From: Colius striatus
Taxonomy: Eukaryota; Chordata; Aves; Coliiformes; Coliidae
NCBI RefSeq assembly: GCF_028858725.1
Contig: NC_084769.1
Location: 14,199,501-14,263,500 of the forward strand
Direction of reading: 5' to 3'
DNA: 64,000 nt
The translations under genes and the position numbers were made by a program. This document shows positions 52,701 to 61,276 of the stretch, piece by piece (positions within the stretch are counted from its first letter, which is position 1; each line of letters begins with the position of its first letter). Under the pieces are notes generated by a model, which was not told where the DNA came from, made no database searches, and saw only the letters and a program-made list of their open reading frames with translations.

Positions 52701-55700
52701 AGAATTAATGTGCTTAGATTAAGCTTCATGAATCACATCATGTTCTAGAAACAGAAGATATTTCCAAGTGTTTTCACCCCTGAAAATACTCAAAGTCTTT
52801 AAAACAGAAAATGCATTAGCTGTACACTGTGATGGGGTGGACAGGAAGAAACAGATGATCCATTAAAAAGTTTTCAAGGTATATTCATTACAATACATCA
52901 TTAACTTCAGCTCACTGATGTACACATATATGCCTTCAGTCATTTTTCCAGTCACCAACATTATTAAACAATTCAGAAGGTGAGGATTCTTTAATTTAAA
53001 AGCAACAGTGAGAAATAAAGTCATGAAGGAAGAGAAGTATTTTACTAACTTAAAGCCAAAAAGACCTGAGAAAACTTCAGAGTAATTCTAGCTGGGGCTT
53101 TCAATTTTATCCACAATATATATTACAAAATACAAGTGACCACAGCACCACTTATTTGGTTTTGACACAAAGGGAAGACTGCCATCTACTGAATGAGTTT
53201 CTAAAACAATAAATATCCTCAGAACCATGTATCTGCTCTCCTCCATCCCACTTTGTTGTGGGAAATGGCCAAGTTCAGAGTGCATTAAGAAAAACACTTT
53301 AACCAACTCGTTAACTATCTTTTAAATAAATAAAACCCAATTGTCACAGTGTGGAGTCTTCTGAGTAGTAAAAAAGTTGCCCCAAGTGTAAAAAAAAAAA
53401 AAAAAAAATCTAATCAGGCTCACAAATCAAATTAAATAGAATACAAAATAATTCAACACCACAAATTGGTCTAACAAAAATATACTGATTGAAAAAGTAT
53501 ATCACTGCACTTCTGCCTCTTGATAAATCCTTCTAATAAGGTTATGGGTATCTATGGTGTGTCCAGCTAAAAAGTCAAATTATATATGATATCTATATTA
53601 CATATAAATAACACACTGGGGGAAAGAAGGAAGTTGGGGAGTGGGCTGGAAATGAAGGCAGAATTCACCAGTGCTCTGAGAAGCAGTGTTTGCAGGTACC
53701 TGAGACAGGCTGCTAGGCTTGTTACTAGAAGTCTGCAAACACAGATTCGAGCTCCAGAGTTCCTTACAGGGTAACTGCACTAAAAGACATTGCCCACATC
53801 AGTCAAAGTATAAGTCAAGATAAAAAAGCACGCAGCATGCTCCCTCCCTATCAACATTCTTTCTATTAATGATCAGAACAGACTAAACAGATGCAGCAGC
53901 AGTTTTGCATTTGAATACTGTATCACAATTTCTGAATGAAGAACTGACCTATATCTTTATTGTTTTCTTTTCTTTCAATCACTAAGCCCCTCAGGAGTCT
54001 GAAACACAATTAAGTAATAGGTTCTATGAATAACAAACTACTCTGACAGAACACCTTCAGAAGCAGCTTACTACTACGAAGAATTTGACTGGGAAAATAT
54101 CTCGTTGAGACTGCAGTGATGAAATTGTTCACACCGAGTAAAGCATAGTACTGTATTCTAAAGAAATTATGTGTGTATGGTTGTAGGTTTTGATCAGGAT
54201 AAAACATATCCTTTTTCATGGAATAGTTTAATCTAGACCATTCTTTGCAATAAAGACAAGAAGAGCAAACAAATGCAATAACAAACTACACAAACTGAAG
54301 GCTATTCTGAATTTACAAACTATATAAAGGGGAAAATAGTAAGGAATACCCTTATTAACTTTTTCATCGTAAGATTCTCCCTTATTTCTGGCTGCCTGAA
54401 AGAGACACCCTACCACACCAAAATTAAACTCCTTAAGTGAAGCCACCGGCAACAGTCAACAACAATCACTCTTTATTTTACATTGTTGCAAACAGAAAAA
54501 AAATTATACCAAAACATCTAAAAAGATAGAAGACGTAGGGGTTTTGTGCAAATGTAAATTGCTTACCTTGCAAATACTCTGTCTTTGTTTGCTCTTTCTT
54601 TACCATACTGCACAGACTGGACCTCTGTTCTCCCACTGAAAAAAAAAAGCAAAACCACTACATGCAACAACTTCTTGCTTAAAATTGAACCACCTCAACA
54701 AAAACCTCCTAAATTCTATTTCCAGTCATTCTCAAGCAATTGCCTTAGTTTCAGTACAGTGTAACTCTAGAAAGCATTTGCTGGAAGGCTATGTCTTCTT
54801 TCCCAATATAGTCTAACTGTAACAAAGACCAATTATTTTTAGGCACAACAAAATGCTTTCTCTTCTCTTCTCTTCTCTTTTCTTCCTTTTTATTCTTACC
54901 CAAAGTTCTGCTTGGATCTTTGGATAACACCTAAAACTATAATCTGTCCTGGTTTAGCCATAATCAAAAGTCACAGCATCTCCTCTGAACTCCTCCTAAA
55001 CTATTCCTCAAATTGCTAATAACTTAGTTGCTACTTAGGTCAGCAAAACATCATGGAGAAATTAGATGATAAGCACATCAGGATTGTATTCTTCTATGCA
55101 ACTTGTCAAAACCAAAATTAGATCTTGGAACTTGCTGACTTCTCATGTGAGACCAGATGTCTTGTGTCAAAGCAAAGATCCTTTATAATACTTCATAATA
55201 TCTGTTTTAGGAAAAAAAATGTATTTTTTAAGTGCCTATCAACAGTTAAGAATTGGAGGCAACATACCAGTCAAACTCCCTCTTGCAGCCATTTCCCCAT
55301 TTATAACTTCAGAGCAAGGTACAAAGTCAGAGAATACATGTGCTAAAAGGATCCTGATACTGAAAACTCTGCTCTGTTCTGTCCCATACAGGGATATATA
55401 CATTATGAAATCAAAGAATAATTATCTCTTTCCACATTAATTTTACAGAACTATTGATTGCACGAAGGCTGGAGAAACTGGTCAGCTAGAATCTCACAAA
55501 ATTCAGTGAGGAAAATGGAAAAGCTTGCACCTGAGGAGCAATAACCCCACACCCAGGTTGAGGTCCAGCCACTGGAAAGCAGTTTTACTCAACACCGATG
55601 AGACCAAATACGGAGTGTTAAGTTCCATGGCCTTGGGGCACAAAGAGAATGAAGGATCAGAGTATCTGATGTATGAAGAGAATCTAAGAGAGCTGGGACT

Positions 55701-58338
55701 GTTCAGCATCAGGAAGAGAAGGCTCAGGGGGGATCAAATGAGTGCATACAAATGCCTCAAGTGGGAAGTAAGAAGCACAGCTAGGTTCTTCTCACAGGAA
55801 TCCAGACACAGGACAAGAGACAATGGGTAGAAATCAAAATATGAGGATATCCTACTTAAATAATGGGGGGAAAATAAACAACAAAACACCCCACACACAG
55901 AACAAATAAAACTTTTTTTTTTTAATGTGAAGGTGGTCAAATACTGGATCATGTTGCTCAGAAATGGTACAGAGTCTCCATCCTTGGAGACATTAAAAAC
56001 CTATGTGGACAGAGTCCTTGGCAATTGCTATGGCGGACCCTGTCTGAACAAGGCTTTGGACCAGAGAGTGTCCAGAGCTGCCTTCCAATCTCTGCCATGC
56101 TGCGGATCTAAAAAAATCTCTTTTCAAACCTATTGCCTGTTAAGTTCTTACAGAGTTATACATTTTTAACTCTGTCAGGCAGTATGCTGTCTATATTTTC
56201 CTCTATTTCTTTCCAGAAACTCCAACATTGTATTTGCCTGTCTCTAATTGCTACTAATAATTTGTTCAACTACTTCAGAGAACCACAAAGCTCCAAGTCA
56301 GTAATGGCTTATTTATAACTGACATTCCTCCTCTCCTCTCTCCCTATGTAATTATGTTGCATTTTTTATGTTGAACTTGATCTACCATTTTATTGCCTCC
56401 TCATTCTTCATTGTGACATACTACAGAAACTTTTACAGCCAACTTCAGCTTTTACTACAAAATCTTTTTATCACTTCAGTGGTAACTTCCCTTCATTGCA
56501 AAGAAGGGATTGACTTGTTTCCCATTTGGTTAAACCAATTGCTAATACACAATAACACTCTTTGTGTTTTGTCAGCTTAACTTCTTTAATGAGTATTTGA
56601 GGAGGAATACTATTAGAACCACTTTTAATATCCAAGGACAGTGTACAGAAGCCAGATTCTCATCAGTAGTCTTCTTGAACCTTCCTATTAGTTTGTGGTG
56701 GTTGTTTTTAAAGTTTTTCAAGTTTGCTGCATTAGGATCTTTTAGTTCAACAGAAAGAACAGATTATGCAACACATTTCATAGTTCAACAATTTAATGTC
56801 TCTTATTTCCTTCAGAACTGGAGATAATTCCACCTGGCCCTGGCAGTTTAAGATTTTGTTAATTCATTTTATTCATAGAAATGCTGACTAAAAGGCTCTA
56901 GTCCAACCTCCTTCTAACAGTAAGTCATGTCTGTCCATGGCTTTGTTAAACCAAGTTTTGACAGCCTCCAAAGATCCCACAAGATCTCTAGTTAACTTGT
57001 TCTAGTACTGCACTATTCTCGCAATAAAAACAAAAACCCCAACATTTTCTCCAACTATAATCTTCAAGGTGAAATCTGTAGCTGTTGCCTCTTATTCTAT
57101 CACCTGTCATTACCAGTACAAGTTTGGCTCCATCATTTCTGACACTGCCCTTCACTTTGGGCTCACTCCAAAATTCCCCCCTCAACTCCCTCTCCACCAA
57201 ACAAGCCTCAGTCCTTAACCTCTCCTGTGTCCCATGTGTTACTACTATTATGCTGTCTCTAAACAATCTCTCAAACTATTTTCAGAAATTCTAGCCTTTT
57301 GGCTGCTCCATTAACTTTAATGACCTCCTTCATTTTTATGCAGTTTCCCTTTTTATCTCACATTAACATAAGTTGAATGTCATCATCAAAGAGCTATTCT
57401 GTAATAGTAACCACAATGATTCAAATTCAAAATCTTTACAGGAATGAAAAAGCTCCCCCAAACTCATTACAACATTGAAGCAAGCCTCAAACACTGTTCA
57501 GGATCACAGAATGCTGTTTCTCAAATGGGTGCTGCAAATGCTGGTCAAAAAAAGGCTGGTATAAAAAAAATCATCCATTGAATTACTCTTCTCTTGATAC
57601 AATTCACAAATGTAACAGAAATTGTCTGTTATTGTGTTTTCTAGCTTCATCCTTAAAAGTTACAGATTTAATTTTGTCCTTTTTTTCTAAACTTCTGGTT
57701 TTGGTGAAAAATATGTATGTCTTTTGTCTTCACCCAGCTCTTATTTGCATACATCTAACTTAAGTAGGCTTTACTTGTACAAGCTTCTCTTCACTGATTT
57801 TTATTTGATCTTTACGTAGGTCTGTTTTGTTGCTGTTGTTGCACACATGATCTGAGAGCCATCAGTTCTCAAAACCACCAGGTCAAAGACTCTTGAGGTT
57901 CTGAGACAGCATTTATAAGATAAAGACAACCCAGCAGGTAAGCAGGCAAAGAACTGCAGCCTGTGAGACAACCTCAGAGAACTAGATCAACAGCAACCAC
58001 AATAATTATATTTTCAAGCTATCCTAGAAAATTACTGACAACATTCAAAACTGAGGTCAACAAGGGGGGCATCTTTTAATATAGACTCTAAATAACTCCC
58101 CACTTTAATTGATGAGTTATCTGTTCTCTTACGTTCTTTCCCATGTATTTCAAATCAGCACTTACCAGTATCGGAACTTGGAACCCAAAGTGAAATAATG
58201 TGCAAAAAAGTTCTTCTGAGGGGGGAGTGGTCTGTCCAAACGGAAGAAAGTGTGATGTTCAACACAAGCTTTCCACAAATTCTTACACGCTCGGTAATTC
58301 ACCATATTGAATCCCAGTAATGTTTCTCTAGATTCGTG
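19684..58338 (-). CDS. PTPN4: PTPN4, tyrosine-protein phosphatase non-receptor type 4 (3' part of gene, 16 coding exons)
   Basis: PTPN4 is a cytosolic, membrane/cytoskeleton-associated phosphotyrosine phosphatase with FERM, PDZ and PTP domains. Sixteen minus-strand exons (58166-58338, 54567-54635, 47550-47684, 46168-46326, 41092-41251, 37991-38074, 37850-37906, 36373-36529, 33635-33801, 30996-31086, 30849-30910, 30065-30211, 27651-27779, 26053-26201, 22199-22334, 19684-19770) all have GT-AG borders and matching phases. They total 1962 nt, or 653 residues plus stop. The order is FERM tail, linker, one PDZ domain with a GRFGFNV binding loop, then PTP domain with [19 protein letters not shown] and the Q-loop glutamine. 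Residues specific to PTPN4 rather than PTPN3 include [20 protein letters not shown]. By recall of the 926-residue human protein, the visible part starts near residue 277; the start codon and most FERM exons lie right of the window. The exon assignment is very secure. The only uncertainty is alternative splicing. Confidence 0.97.
19771..22198 (-). other. PTPN4: PTPN4 intron O-P
   Basis: 2428-bp intron, AT-rich, with no CR1 or LTR recognised and no reading frame of note. Confidence 0.85.
22199..22334 (-). CDS. PTPN4: PTPN4 coding exon O: P-loop arginine
   Basis: This 136-nt exon completes Ser and encodes [20 protein letters not shown], then [20 protein letters not shown] and MIQTP. The catalytic P-loop Arg codon is at 22319-22321. 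[18 protein letters not shown] distinguishes PTPN4 from its paralog PTPN3. The acceptor is TTCCAG and the donor is CCT|GTGAGT. Confidence 0.97.
22850..23209 (+). mobile_element. CR1 LINE, 5'-truncated copy
   Basis: The plus strand reads as the CR1 3' region. It includes GAGGGGTGACCTCATTAATG, GGAACAGGCTGCCCA, GACATTCAAAACCCATGTGG, and a 3' tail GGTCCCTTCCAGCCC followed by GATTATGTGATTCTGT. It matches the classic avian CR1 end in order and direction, antisense to PTPN4. Confidence 0.92.
25520..25740 (+). mobile_element. CR1 LINE fragment
   Basis: The plus strand contains AGCAACAGGACAAGGGGTAA, TTCACTGTGAGGGTGAGGGA, CACAGGCTGCCCAGGGAGG and GAGTCTCCTTCCTTGGAGGT. It ends CCCATTCTATGATTCTATGA, the CR1 3' tail. 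The body shows an internal deletion just before the tail. Confidence 0.9.
26053..26201 (-). CDS. PTPN4: PTPN4 coding exon N: WPD loop and catalytic cysteine
   Basis: This 149-nt exon encodes [49 protein letters not shown] and the first two bases of Ser. The WPD-loop general-acid Asp codon is at 26151-26153. The nucleophilic Cys codon of [10 protein letters not shown] is at 26055-26057, two bases before the exon end. Both catalytic residues are intact. The acceptor is TGATTAG and the donor is AG|GTATCC. A 23-base A run at 26245-26267 reads as poly-T on the transcribed strand just upstream of the acceptor. Confidence 0.97.
26202..27650 (-). other. PTPN4: PTPN4 intron M-N
   Basis: 1449-bp intron. 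Apart from the poly-A run at its left end, nothing is recognised. Confidence 0.85.
26245..26267. repeat. Poly-A run (23 A)
   Basis: An uninterrupted A tract that is poly-T on the PTPN4 sense strand, ending about 44 bp upstream of the exon N acceptor. It may contribute to the pyrimidine tract. Confidence 0.95.
27651..27779 (-). CDS. PTPN4: PTPN4 coding exon M: PTP core
   Basis: This 129-nt phase-0 exon encodes [20 protein letters not shown], then [21 protein letters not shown] and LE. KCHQYWP is the conserved KCxxYWP motif of PTP domains. The acceptor is CCATAG and the donor is GAG|GTAAAA. Confidence 0.96.
27780..30064 (-). other. PTPN4: PTPN4 intron L-M
   Basis: 2285-bp intron with one minus-strand CR1 copy (29704-29968) close to exon L. 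The rest is unique AT-rich sequence. Confidence 0.85.
29704..29968 (-). mobile_element. CR1 LINE fragment
   Basis: On the plus strand it begins TCATAGAATAGCTTTGGTTT, then GAAGGGATCTTTAAAGGTCA, then TTTCCAAGGACGGAATACC and CTACCCCTTGTCATGTTAT. This is the reverse complement of a diverged CR1 3' end. It lies in the same direction as PTPN4 and ends about 97 bp before exon L. Confidence 0.88.
30065..30211 (-). CDS. PTPN4: PTPN4 coding exon L: PTP core
   Basis: This 147-nt phase-0 exon encodes [20 protein letters not shown], then [20 protein letters not shown] and LTTQVERGR. It carries the conserved QGPLP and DFWQMTWE motifs of classical PTPs. The acceptor is TCTTAG and the donor is AGA|GTAAGT. 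Confidence 0.97.
30212..30848 (-). other. PTPN4: PTPN4 intron K-L
   Basis: 637-bp AT-rich intron with nothing further recognised. Confidence 0.85.
30849..30910 (-). CDS. PTPN4: PTPN4 coding exon K: PTP NDYINA-type motif
   Basis: This 62-nt exon completes Tyr and encodes [20 protein letters not shown], the conserved DYINANYI motif of PTP domains. Human PTPN4 has Gly where this reads Ser before NED, by recall; this is a mild change outside the core motif. The acceptor is TTTTCAG and the donor is AAT|GTGAGT. Confidence 0.95.
30996..31086 (-). CDS. PTPN4: PTPN4 coding exon J: PTP pTyr-recognition region
   Basis: This 91-nt exon encodes [19 protein letters not shown] and then [11 protein letters not shown] plus the first base of a Tyr codon. 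KNRYRDI is the conserved PTP motif that leads into the phosphotyrosine-recognition loop. The acceptor is TTTAG and the donor is CCT T|GTAAG. The intron to exon K is only 85 bp (30911-30995). Confidence 0.96.
31383..31490 (-). mobile_element. CR1 LINE 3' fragment
   Basis: The plus strand starts with CATAGAACCTTAAGGATGG, then GTTGAAAGGGACCTTAAAAA and TCACCTAGTTCCAACCCC, the complement of the canonical CR1 3' end. Similarity fades after GGGACACCTTCCACCAGA. Confidence 0.85.
31766..32902 (-). mobile_element. CR1 LINE with reverse-transcriptase remnant (longest copy in the window)
   Basis: About 1.1 kb of CR1 in minus orientation. The 3' end is at the left (CATGGAATCATTACAGTTGG, complement of the tail). 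Moving 5', the minus strand encodes decayed parts of the CR1 ORF2 protein. A C-terminal block with [20 protein letters not shown] and [12 protein letters not shown] lies at about 32069-32377. A reverse-transcriptase block with [10 protein letters not shown] and [10 protein letters not shown] (the [YF]xDD-type motif, second position altered) lies at about 32395-32721. Stops and frame changes separate the blocks, so it is inactive. The 5' end is truncated near 32902. Confidence 0.93.
33635..33801 (-). CDS. PTPN4: PTPN4 coding exon I: PDZ-PTP linker and start of the PTP domain
   Basis: This 167-nt exon encodes [38 protein letters not shown] and [17 protein letters not shown], the start of the catalytic domain fold. 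The acceptor is TTACAG and the donor is GAT|GTGAGT. An ERVL-like element begins only about 42 bp upstream of the acceptor (target-site duplication at 33843-33847), so the native splice-acceptor region is squeezed into 33802-33842. Confidence 0.95.
33802..36372 (-). other. PTPN4: PTPN4 intron H-I
   Basis: 2571-bp intron. The 1.1-kb ERVL-like element with its duplications (33843-34950) lies at the end next to exon I. The rest (34951-36372) is AT-rich with nothing recognised. Confidence 0.85.
33848..34945. mobile_element. ERVL-like avian LTR-derived element with 5-bp target duplication
   Basis: The termini form an imperfect inverted repeat: TGTAGTGGTTTTGCC at the left, and at the right AAACCACCATA, whose complement starts TATGGTGGTTT. 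The 5-bp direct repeat GTTTG flanks it (33843-33847 and 34946-34950); a 5-bp duplication is typical of ERVL-class integration. Inside are degenerate tandem units built around CCACACTGGAGYAG (about 34300-34560) and a minus-strand AATAAA (34719-34724). It resembles a repeat common in bird genomes, from memory. No retroviral gene frame is present, so it is a nonautonomous or solo-LTR-like copy. Confidence 0.8.
36373..36529 (-). CDS. PTPN4: PTPN4 coding exon H: PDZ C-terminal half
   Basis: This 157-nt exon encodes [20 protein letters not shown], then [20 protein letters not shown] and [12 protein letters not shown]. It completes the PDZ fold. The second helix [11 protein letters not shown] contains the histidine that in class I PDZ domains contacts the ligand (family knowledge). 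The acceptor is TTACAG and the donor is ATG|GTAAGT. Confidence 0.96.
36530..37849 (-). other. PTPN4: PTPN4 intron G-H
   Basis: 1320-bp AT-rich intron splitting the PDZ domain, with no repeat recognised. Confidence 0.85.
37850..37906 (-). CDS. PTPN4: PTPN4 coding exon G: PDZ middle
   Basis: This 57-nt phase-0 exon encodes [19 protein letters not shown], the second and third strands of the PDZ domain. The acceptor is TTTAAAG and the donor is CCT|GTAAGT. All 19 residues fit PTPN4. The phase is continuous with exons F and H. Confidence 0.95.
37991..38074 (-). CDS. PTPN4: PTPN4 coding exon F: PDZ N-terminal half with binding loop
   Basis: This 84-nt, 28-codon phase-0 exon reads [20 protein letters not shown] followed by [15 protein letters not shown] is the PDZ carboxylate-binding loop (residues 21-27 of the exon), which binds C-terminal peptide ligands. 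The acceptor is ACTAG and the donor is AAG|GTAAC. The exon is separated from exon G by an unusually short 84-bp intron (37907-37990). Confidence 0.96.
38075..41091 (-). other. PTPN4: PTPN4 intron E-F
   Basis: 3017-bp intron with the ERVK-like solo LTR (40216-40838). The rest is AT-rich. Confidence 0.85.
40216..40838 (-). mobile_element. ERVK-like solo LTR with 6-bp target duplication
   Basis: A 623-bp block flanked by the perfect direct repeat CAGGTG (40210-40215 and 40839-40844). Read on the minus strand it starts TGTTGGGGCCTGGGC and ends CCCCCGCA, so it has the TG...CA ends of an LTR. A poly(A) signal AATAAA (complement of 40286-40291) sits about 70 nt before its 3' end, as expected for R/U5. 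The 6-bp duplication is typical of class II (ERVK/alpha-like) integrations. No internal retroviral genes are present, so it is a solo LTR left by recombination. It lies in the PTPN4 direction. Confidence 0.82.
41092..41251 (-). CDS. PTPN4: PTPN4 coding exon E: linker before PDZ
   Basis: This 160-nt exon completes a Pro codon and ends in phase 0 at Thr. It includes a proline-rich patch QPPALPPKQ followed by [19 protein letters not shown] and [15 protein letters not shown]. The order and residues match PTPN4. The acceptor is CTTAG and the donor is ACA|GTAAGT. PPALPPK resembles an SH3-type ligand motif; that is motif resemblance only, not shown binding. Confidence 0.95.
41252..46167 (-). other. 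PTPN4: PTPN4 intron D-E
   Basis: 4916-bp AT-rich intron. I recognise no transposon, RNA gene or exon. Confidence 0.85.
46168..46326 (-). CDS. PTPN4: PTPN4 coding exon D: linker
   Basis: This 159-nt exon encodes the Ser-rich linker. Recognisable stretches are [38 protein letters not shown] and [14 protein letters not shown]. The acceptor is TCTTAG and the donor is CC|GTAAGT. The linker is probably disordered (inference from its Ser/Pro-rich composition). In the family this region precedes the PDZ domain and separates it from FERM. Confidence 0.95.
46327..47549 (-). other. PTPN4: PTPN4 intron C-D
   Basis: 1223-bp AT-rich intron with nothing recognised. Confidence 0.85.
47550..47684 (-). CDS. 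PTPN4: PTPN4 coding exon C: FERM-PDZ linker, with CR1-derived acceptor
   Basis: This 135-nt exon starts with the third base of Arg and ends two bases into His. It encodes [19 protein letters not shown] and then [19 protein letters not shown], a Ser/Pro-rich linker. Compared with the human protein as I recall it, three residues (SGM, codons about 47640-47648) are extra between KLM and DWEVV. The intron sequence directly upstream (47685-47737) is a truncated CR1 3' end, so the acceptor TCTAG abuts repeat sequence. The donor is CA|GTAAGT. Confidence 0.94.
47685..47737 (-). mobile_element. Short CR1 3'-end fragment forming the exon C splice acceptor region
   Basis: The plus strand reads AATCACAGAAGGGTAGGAG, then TTGGAAGGGACCTTTAGAGA and TCATCTAG, the complement of the canonical avian CR1 3' end. 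The minus strand gives GGTCCCTTCCAACTCC, TACCCTTCTGTGATTCTAG and then directly exon C. The CR1 terminal repeat thus supplies the pyrimidine tract and possibly the AG of the 3' splice site. Confidence 0.85.
47738..54566 (-). other. PTPN4: PTPN4 intron B-C (remainder)
   Basis: The bulk of a 6882-bp intron, the largest complete one in the window. It is AT-rich. A poly-A run is present at 53390-53408, and no CR1 or LTR is recognised apart from the fragment at the exon C edge. Confidence 0.85.
54567..54635 (-). CDS. PTPN4: PTPN4 coding exon B: FERM end / start of linker
   Basis: This 69-nt exon runs from the last base of a Cys codon to two bases of an Arg codon. It reads [19 protein letters not shown] then VFA, matching the PTPN4 segment that leaves the FERM domain. 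The acceptor has a long T tract and the donor is AG|GTAAGC. The phase joins exactly with exon A and exon C. Confidence 0.95.
54856..54886. repeat. TTCTC-type pyrimidine simple repeat
   Basis: CTTTCTCTTCTCTTCTCTTC continues as TCTTTTCTTCC. About four copies of a TCTTC pentamer are seen. Confidence 0.85.
55490..56100 (+). mobile_element. CR1 LINE copy, older and interrupted
   Basis: The plus strand carries the CR1 ORF2 C-terminal region: [20 protein letters not shown] at about 55670-55735, then ACAGGACAAGAGACAATGGG. After an A/C-rich divergent stretch (55835-55925) it continues GAGTCTCCATCCTTGGAGAC and ATTAAAAACCTATGTGGACA. The canonical tail is not clear, so the right end is approximate. It is decayed by stops. 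Confidence 0.85.
56868..57290 (-). mobile_element. CR1 LINE fragment, diverged
   Basis: The plus strand begins ATTCATAGAAATGCTGACTA and reads GTCCAACCTCCTTCTAACAG, then GTTTTGACAGCCTCCAAAGA, AGTTAACTTGTTCTAGTACTG and CTGTAGCTGTTGCCTCTTAT. These follow the order of the complement of a CR1 3' region, but with many changes. Its right limit is uncertain. Confidence 0.65.
58166..58338 (-). CDS. PTPN4: PTPN4 coding exon A: FERM C-lobe
   Basis: This 173-nt exon starts in phase 0 and ends two bases into a Cys codon. It encodes the end of the FERM domain (F3/PH-like lobe). Recognisable stretches are [33 protein letters not shown] and [12 protein letters not shown], the usual FERM C-terminal signature. 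The acceptor is TTTTAG and the donor is TG|GTAAGT-like (cttac at 58161-58165). It is the most 5' PTPN4 exon in the window. The preceding exon, expected to end in a LRKEL-type sequence, was not found up to 64000. Confidence 0.96.
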
Positions 58339-61247
58339 CTAAAACCAAGAAAAATGTATTTCAGATAAAAATTCCTCCCAGTTAGATTTAAAAGACAAAT
58401 ATTGTCAGCTTTGGATTGCCTTTTAATTATAGTTTTTGAAGTTTCTCTAATTCTACATTAACTGCATGTATTATAAACTCTTTTAAAACACCTCTAAGTT
58501 GTCTTTAAAGGATTTTTTTTATTCCGTTTTATTTTTAAATAAGTCTGCTCAAAGGGTAACAGTCTGCTTAGTGATACTGAAACAAGTCTAGATGTGAAGA
58601 AATGGTCCCAAAAGGTAGAATCCAAGCCACACTGAAAGAATTTCTGTGATTCAAGAACTCACAGGCAATATGCCTTCCTGTTTGAACATTACTACAGTTC
58701 AGAGGAGGAACTGTCATGCACATGTGCCAATTAGAGATTAGAAACAGGTATTGATCTCAAGAACAACCAGTATGTCTATTTCTACATGATTAATTAGGTT
58801 CCTGGTAAAGGAAAGAAGCAAAATTGCAAAGCAAGTCAAGCTAGTCTGCCTGTTGAGGGAGCTTGATTACAACCTTTGTAGGTCAGAAAACATCATCAGC
58901 ACTCTGCTTTCTCTTCACAGTACTGCATCCTCTACAACATTTAGTACACCTTAACTGTCTTCACTTAGCACTAAACTCTTTCCCAAGTTAAGCTTTTGTT
59001 GGCCTGCTCATCTTTAGATCTGCTGAAATACAGGTGCTTAGACCTGCAACTCTCCTCCCAGGGTTGTATTTGGGAAGTCAGAGTGACTAACGCCTAGCAA
59101 TGACACTGTACTTTCAGTTGCATGATGAGTTTACAGTAAAGAACAAAACAGATTTTAGAACTGCAACTTCTAAGTATCTAGTGATGAAATTCAGTAACTT
59201 ACCTGTAAGAAACTAAAACCTGGTATTTTACTTTAATTTACAAAAAAAAATAAGCTTTCTAAATTTCCAAGTGTTGCCAGCTGTTCCTGGTCACTCAAAA
59301 CATCATAATTATGGGGGGGGTGGGGAATCCTGCTGCTTCCTCTAGTTTGTATTCTGGAGAAAGAGCTGATCCTGTTCTCATGCCACCATCTGATCACTAG
59401 ATCAGGCATGAAGCACGAAGGAGTAGCTGGTATGTCTATATGAGAAGGAGTTGCAGCTAGATCAGCTTAATTGTAATGCAAAACAACACTTTCACAGGAA
59501 CTTGGTGTGTTAGAGCTTTAAAGTTACCTTAACAATAGTTCTATTCATAGCTTCTAAAGCTTTCATTACAGTGCAGAGAGAACTGATTCTCAAGCTCTAC
59601 CCTTCATCTCAATTACAGTTAGGAATCAATCTTTAAGGTAAAGACATTGACTCTTAAGTGTACCCATCCTTTTCATATCCACCTTGCAGGTTCTGTAATA
59701 CCTAAACATAAGTTGGGCACTTGAAATTCATCTTTGCTGATGATTCTGGGATGCAAGCCCTGGTTCAATTGCTATCTGATAACTGGATTTAGAATAAGAT
59801 GACCTCCATTTCCTCTGAAAATAGTAGGCTTGAATCAACGTGTTATCAGTGCAAAACTCCAAGGCAACATGTAAAACGTTCATGTTACTTTAAGTGCTTC
59901 TGGCTGAAGTAACAGGAATGGTTATACTGCAGCCTATGAGAATATTTCTACAGCACAAAGCTCCAGGAGGATGCTGAATGCTCTATATGGTATGACAAAA
60001 ACACAGAAGTATTTTGGAGTTTTAGGTCTGTGAGACAGTGTTAGAGGACTACCTATGGGAGACATAATTGGATTTCTGCTCTGAAATTGCTGTCTTACTA
60101 ATTGTGGCCATGGTTCTTATTAGAGAGAGGAAAATGGTCTACTTGCTATGGAGCAGGAGAAGAATGAAGCAGTTGGAATGCAACAATGGTGATGAGGCTC
60201 AGGGCTCAAGCATTAAACTACAGGCAAGTCATAAACCACCATGTAAGTTAATTTAAATCATAACCTTACAAATGTTCTACCTATAGCATCCTAGAGGAAA
60301 CACTGGAGAGACAAGGCAAAGTAAAGTCTAAGTCATGTTAGTGGTACCTTTTATTAAAAGGACAAAAAAAATACCCAAACAAAAAACCCCAGAACAGCTG
60401 CTGGTGCCCTTCTTGTATATAGCAGCTTCACTCAAACCAAACTTTGCCTGATCTGAAAGGGGGACTTCAGAGCAGATCTCTTGCTGCCTAGGAGAGAAAA
60501 TGGGTTGAGAAACATATTCTCCTGACTTGGCCTAAACAAAGAAAAATCCCAGAGCAATGCAAAAAATTCCCTACTCCGTCTCCGAGAGACACAAAAAGAC
60601 TTTCACTTTCTAAGAGACAAATGCTCCAGAAACATCAGATATGCCAGAAAGAGCAGAAAAGAGTCCTGTAGAAACTTAAATGCAACACAGGTTGTGCTAA
60701 AAGTATTTCCTCTTTACACAAAAATCCAAGAGCAGAAGCATCAATCAGATTAAGCAACAATCAATTAGGCATCTAATGAATGCCAGCGTTCCTTAAGATC
60801 AAATATGCACTTGGGCAGATAAGCCCATAATATCATCTTCAGATTCTAGCCCAAGCTCTTTCTAAAAGTAAGAAGAAAAAATTCAAAGCAAAATTTTCAG
60901 ATACATAATATATAATTTAAAGAAAAAAAATTATTTTGGCTCCTCACTGAAATCTTGTTTTGGTCATGGAAAAAAATCTTGATACTGTTTTGTTACAGGC
61001 TCAATCATTTTTTCACTGGCTCTAAAAGCACAAGAGAACATGCCCAAAACCTTGTTTGTCTGTTGAAGAATCAAGACCACTGAAGTACTCTGGACAGCCT
61101 TGACTATTGACATAACAACAGCCAAGGGGGCAACTACCTAAAACCAGAGAAACTTGAGGAAACATTTTGAAAAATGAAAATATCAAGTTTTTCTCAGCTT
61201 CAAAGTACACAAGGGAAGCAGCAGAACAAATTAAAGTATGGTGAAAA

Positions 61248-61276
61248 AACCTTCCAACCTTTACCATTCTATGATT
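61248..61276 (+). mobile_element. Short CR1-like 3' tail
   Basis: ACCTTCCAACCTTTACCATT followed by CTATGATTG resembles the CR1 3' end (CCCTTCCAACCCCTACCATTCTATGATT). Sequence upstream is too diverged to extend it. Confidence 0.45.

Larger units (their letters stand above)
54636..58165 (-). other. PTPN4: PTPN4 intron A-B
   Basis: 3530-bp intron containing a TTCTC pyrimidine repeat (54856-54886) and two CR1 copies of opposite orientation (about 55490-56100 plus, 56868-57290 minus). Confidence 0.85.

Noticed and set aside
57500..57515. GGATCACAGAATG resembling the complement of a CR1 tail
   Set aside because: Too short, and the following sequence does not match CR1.
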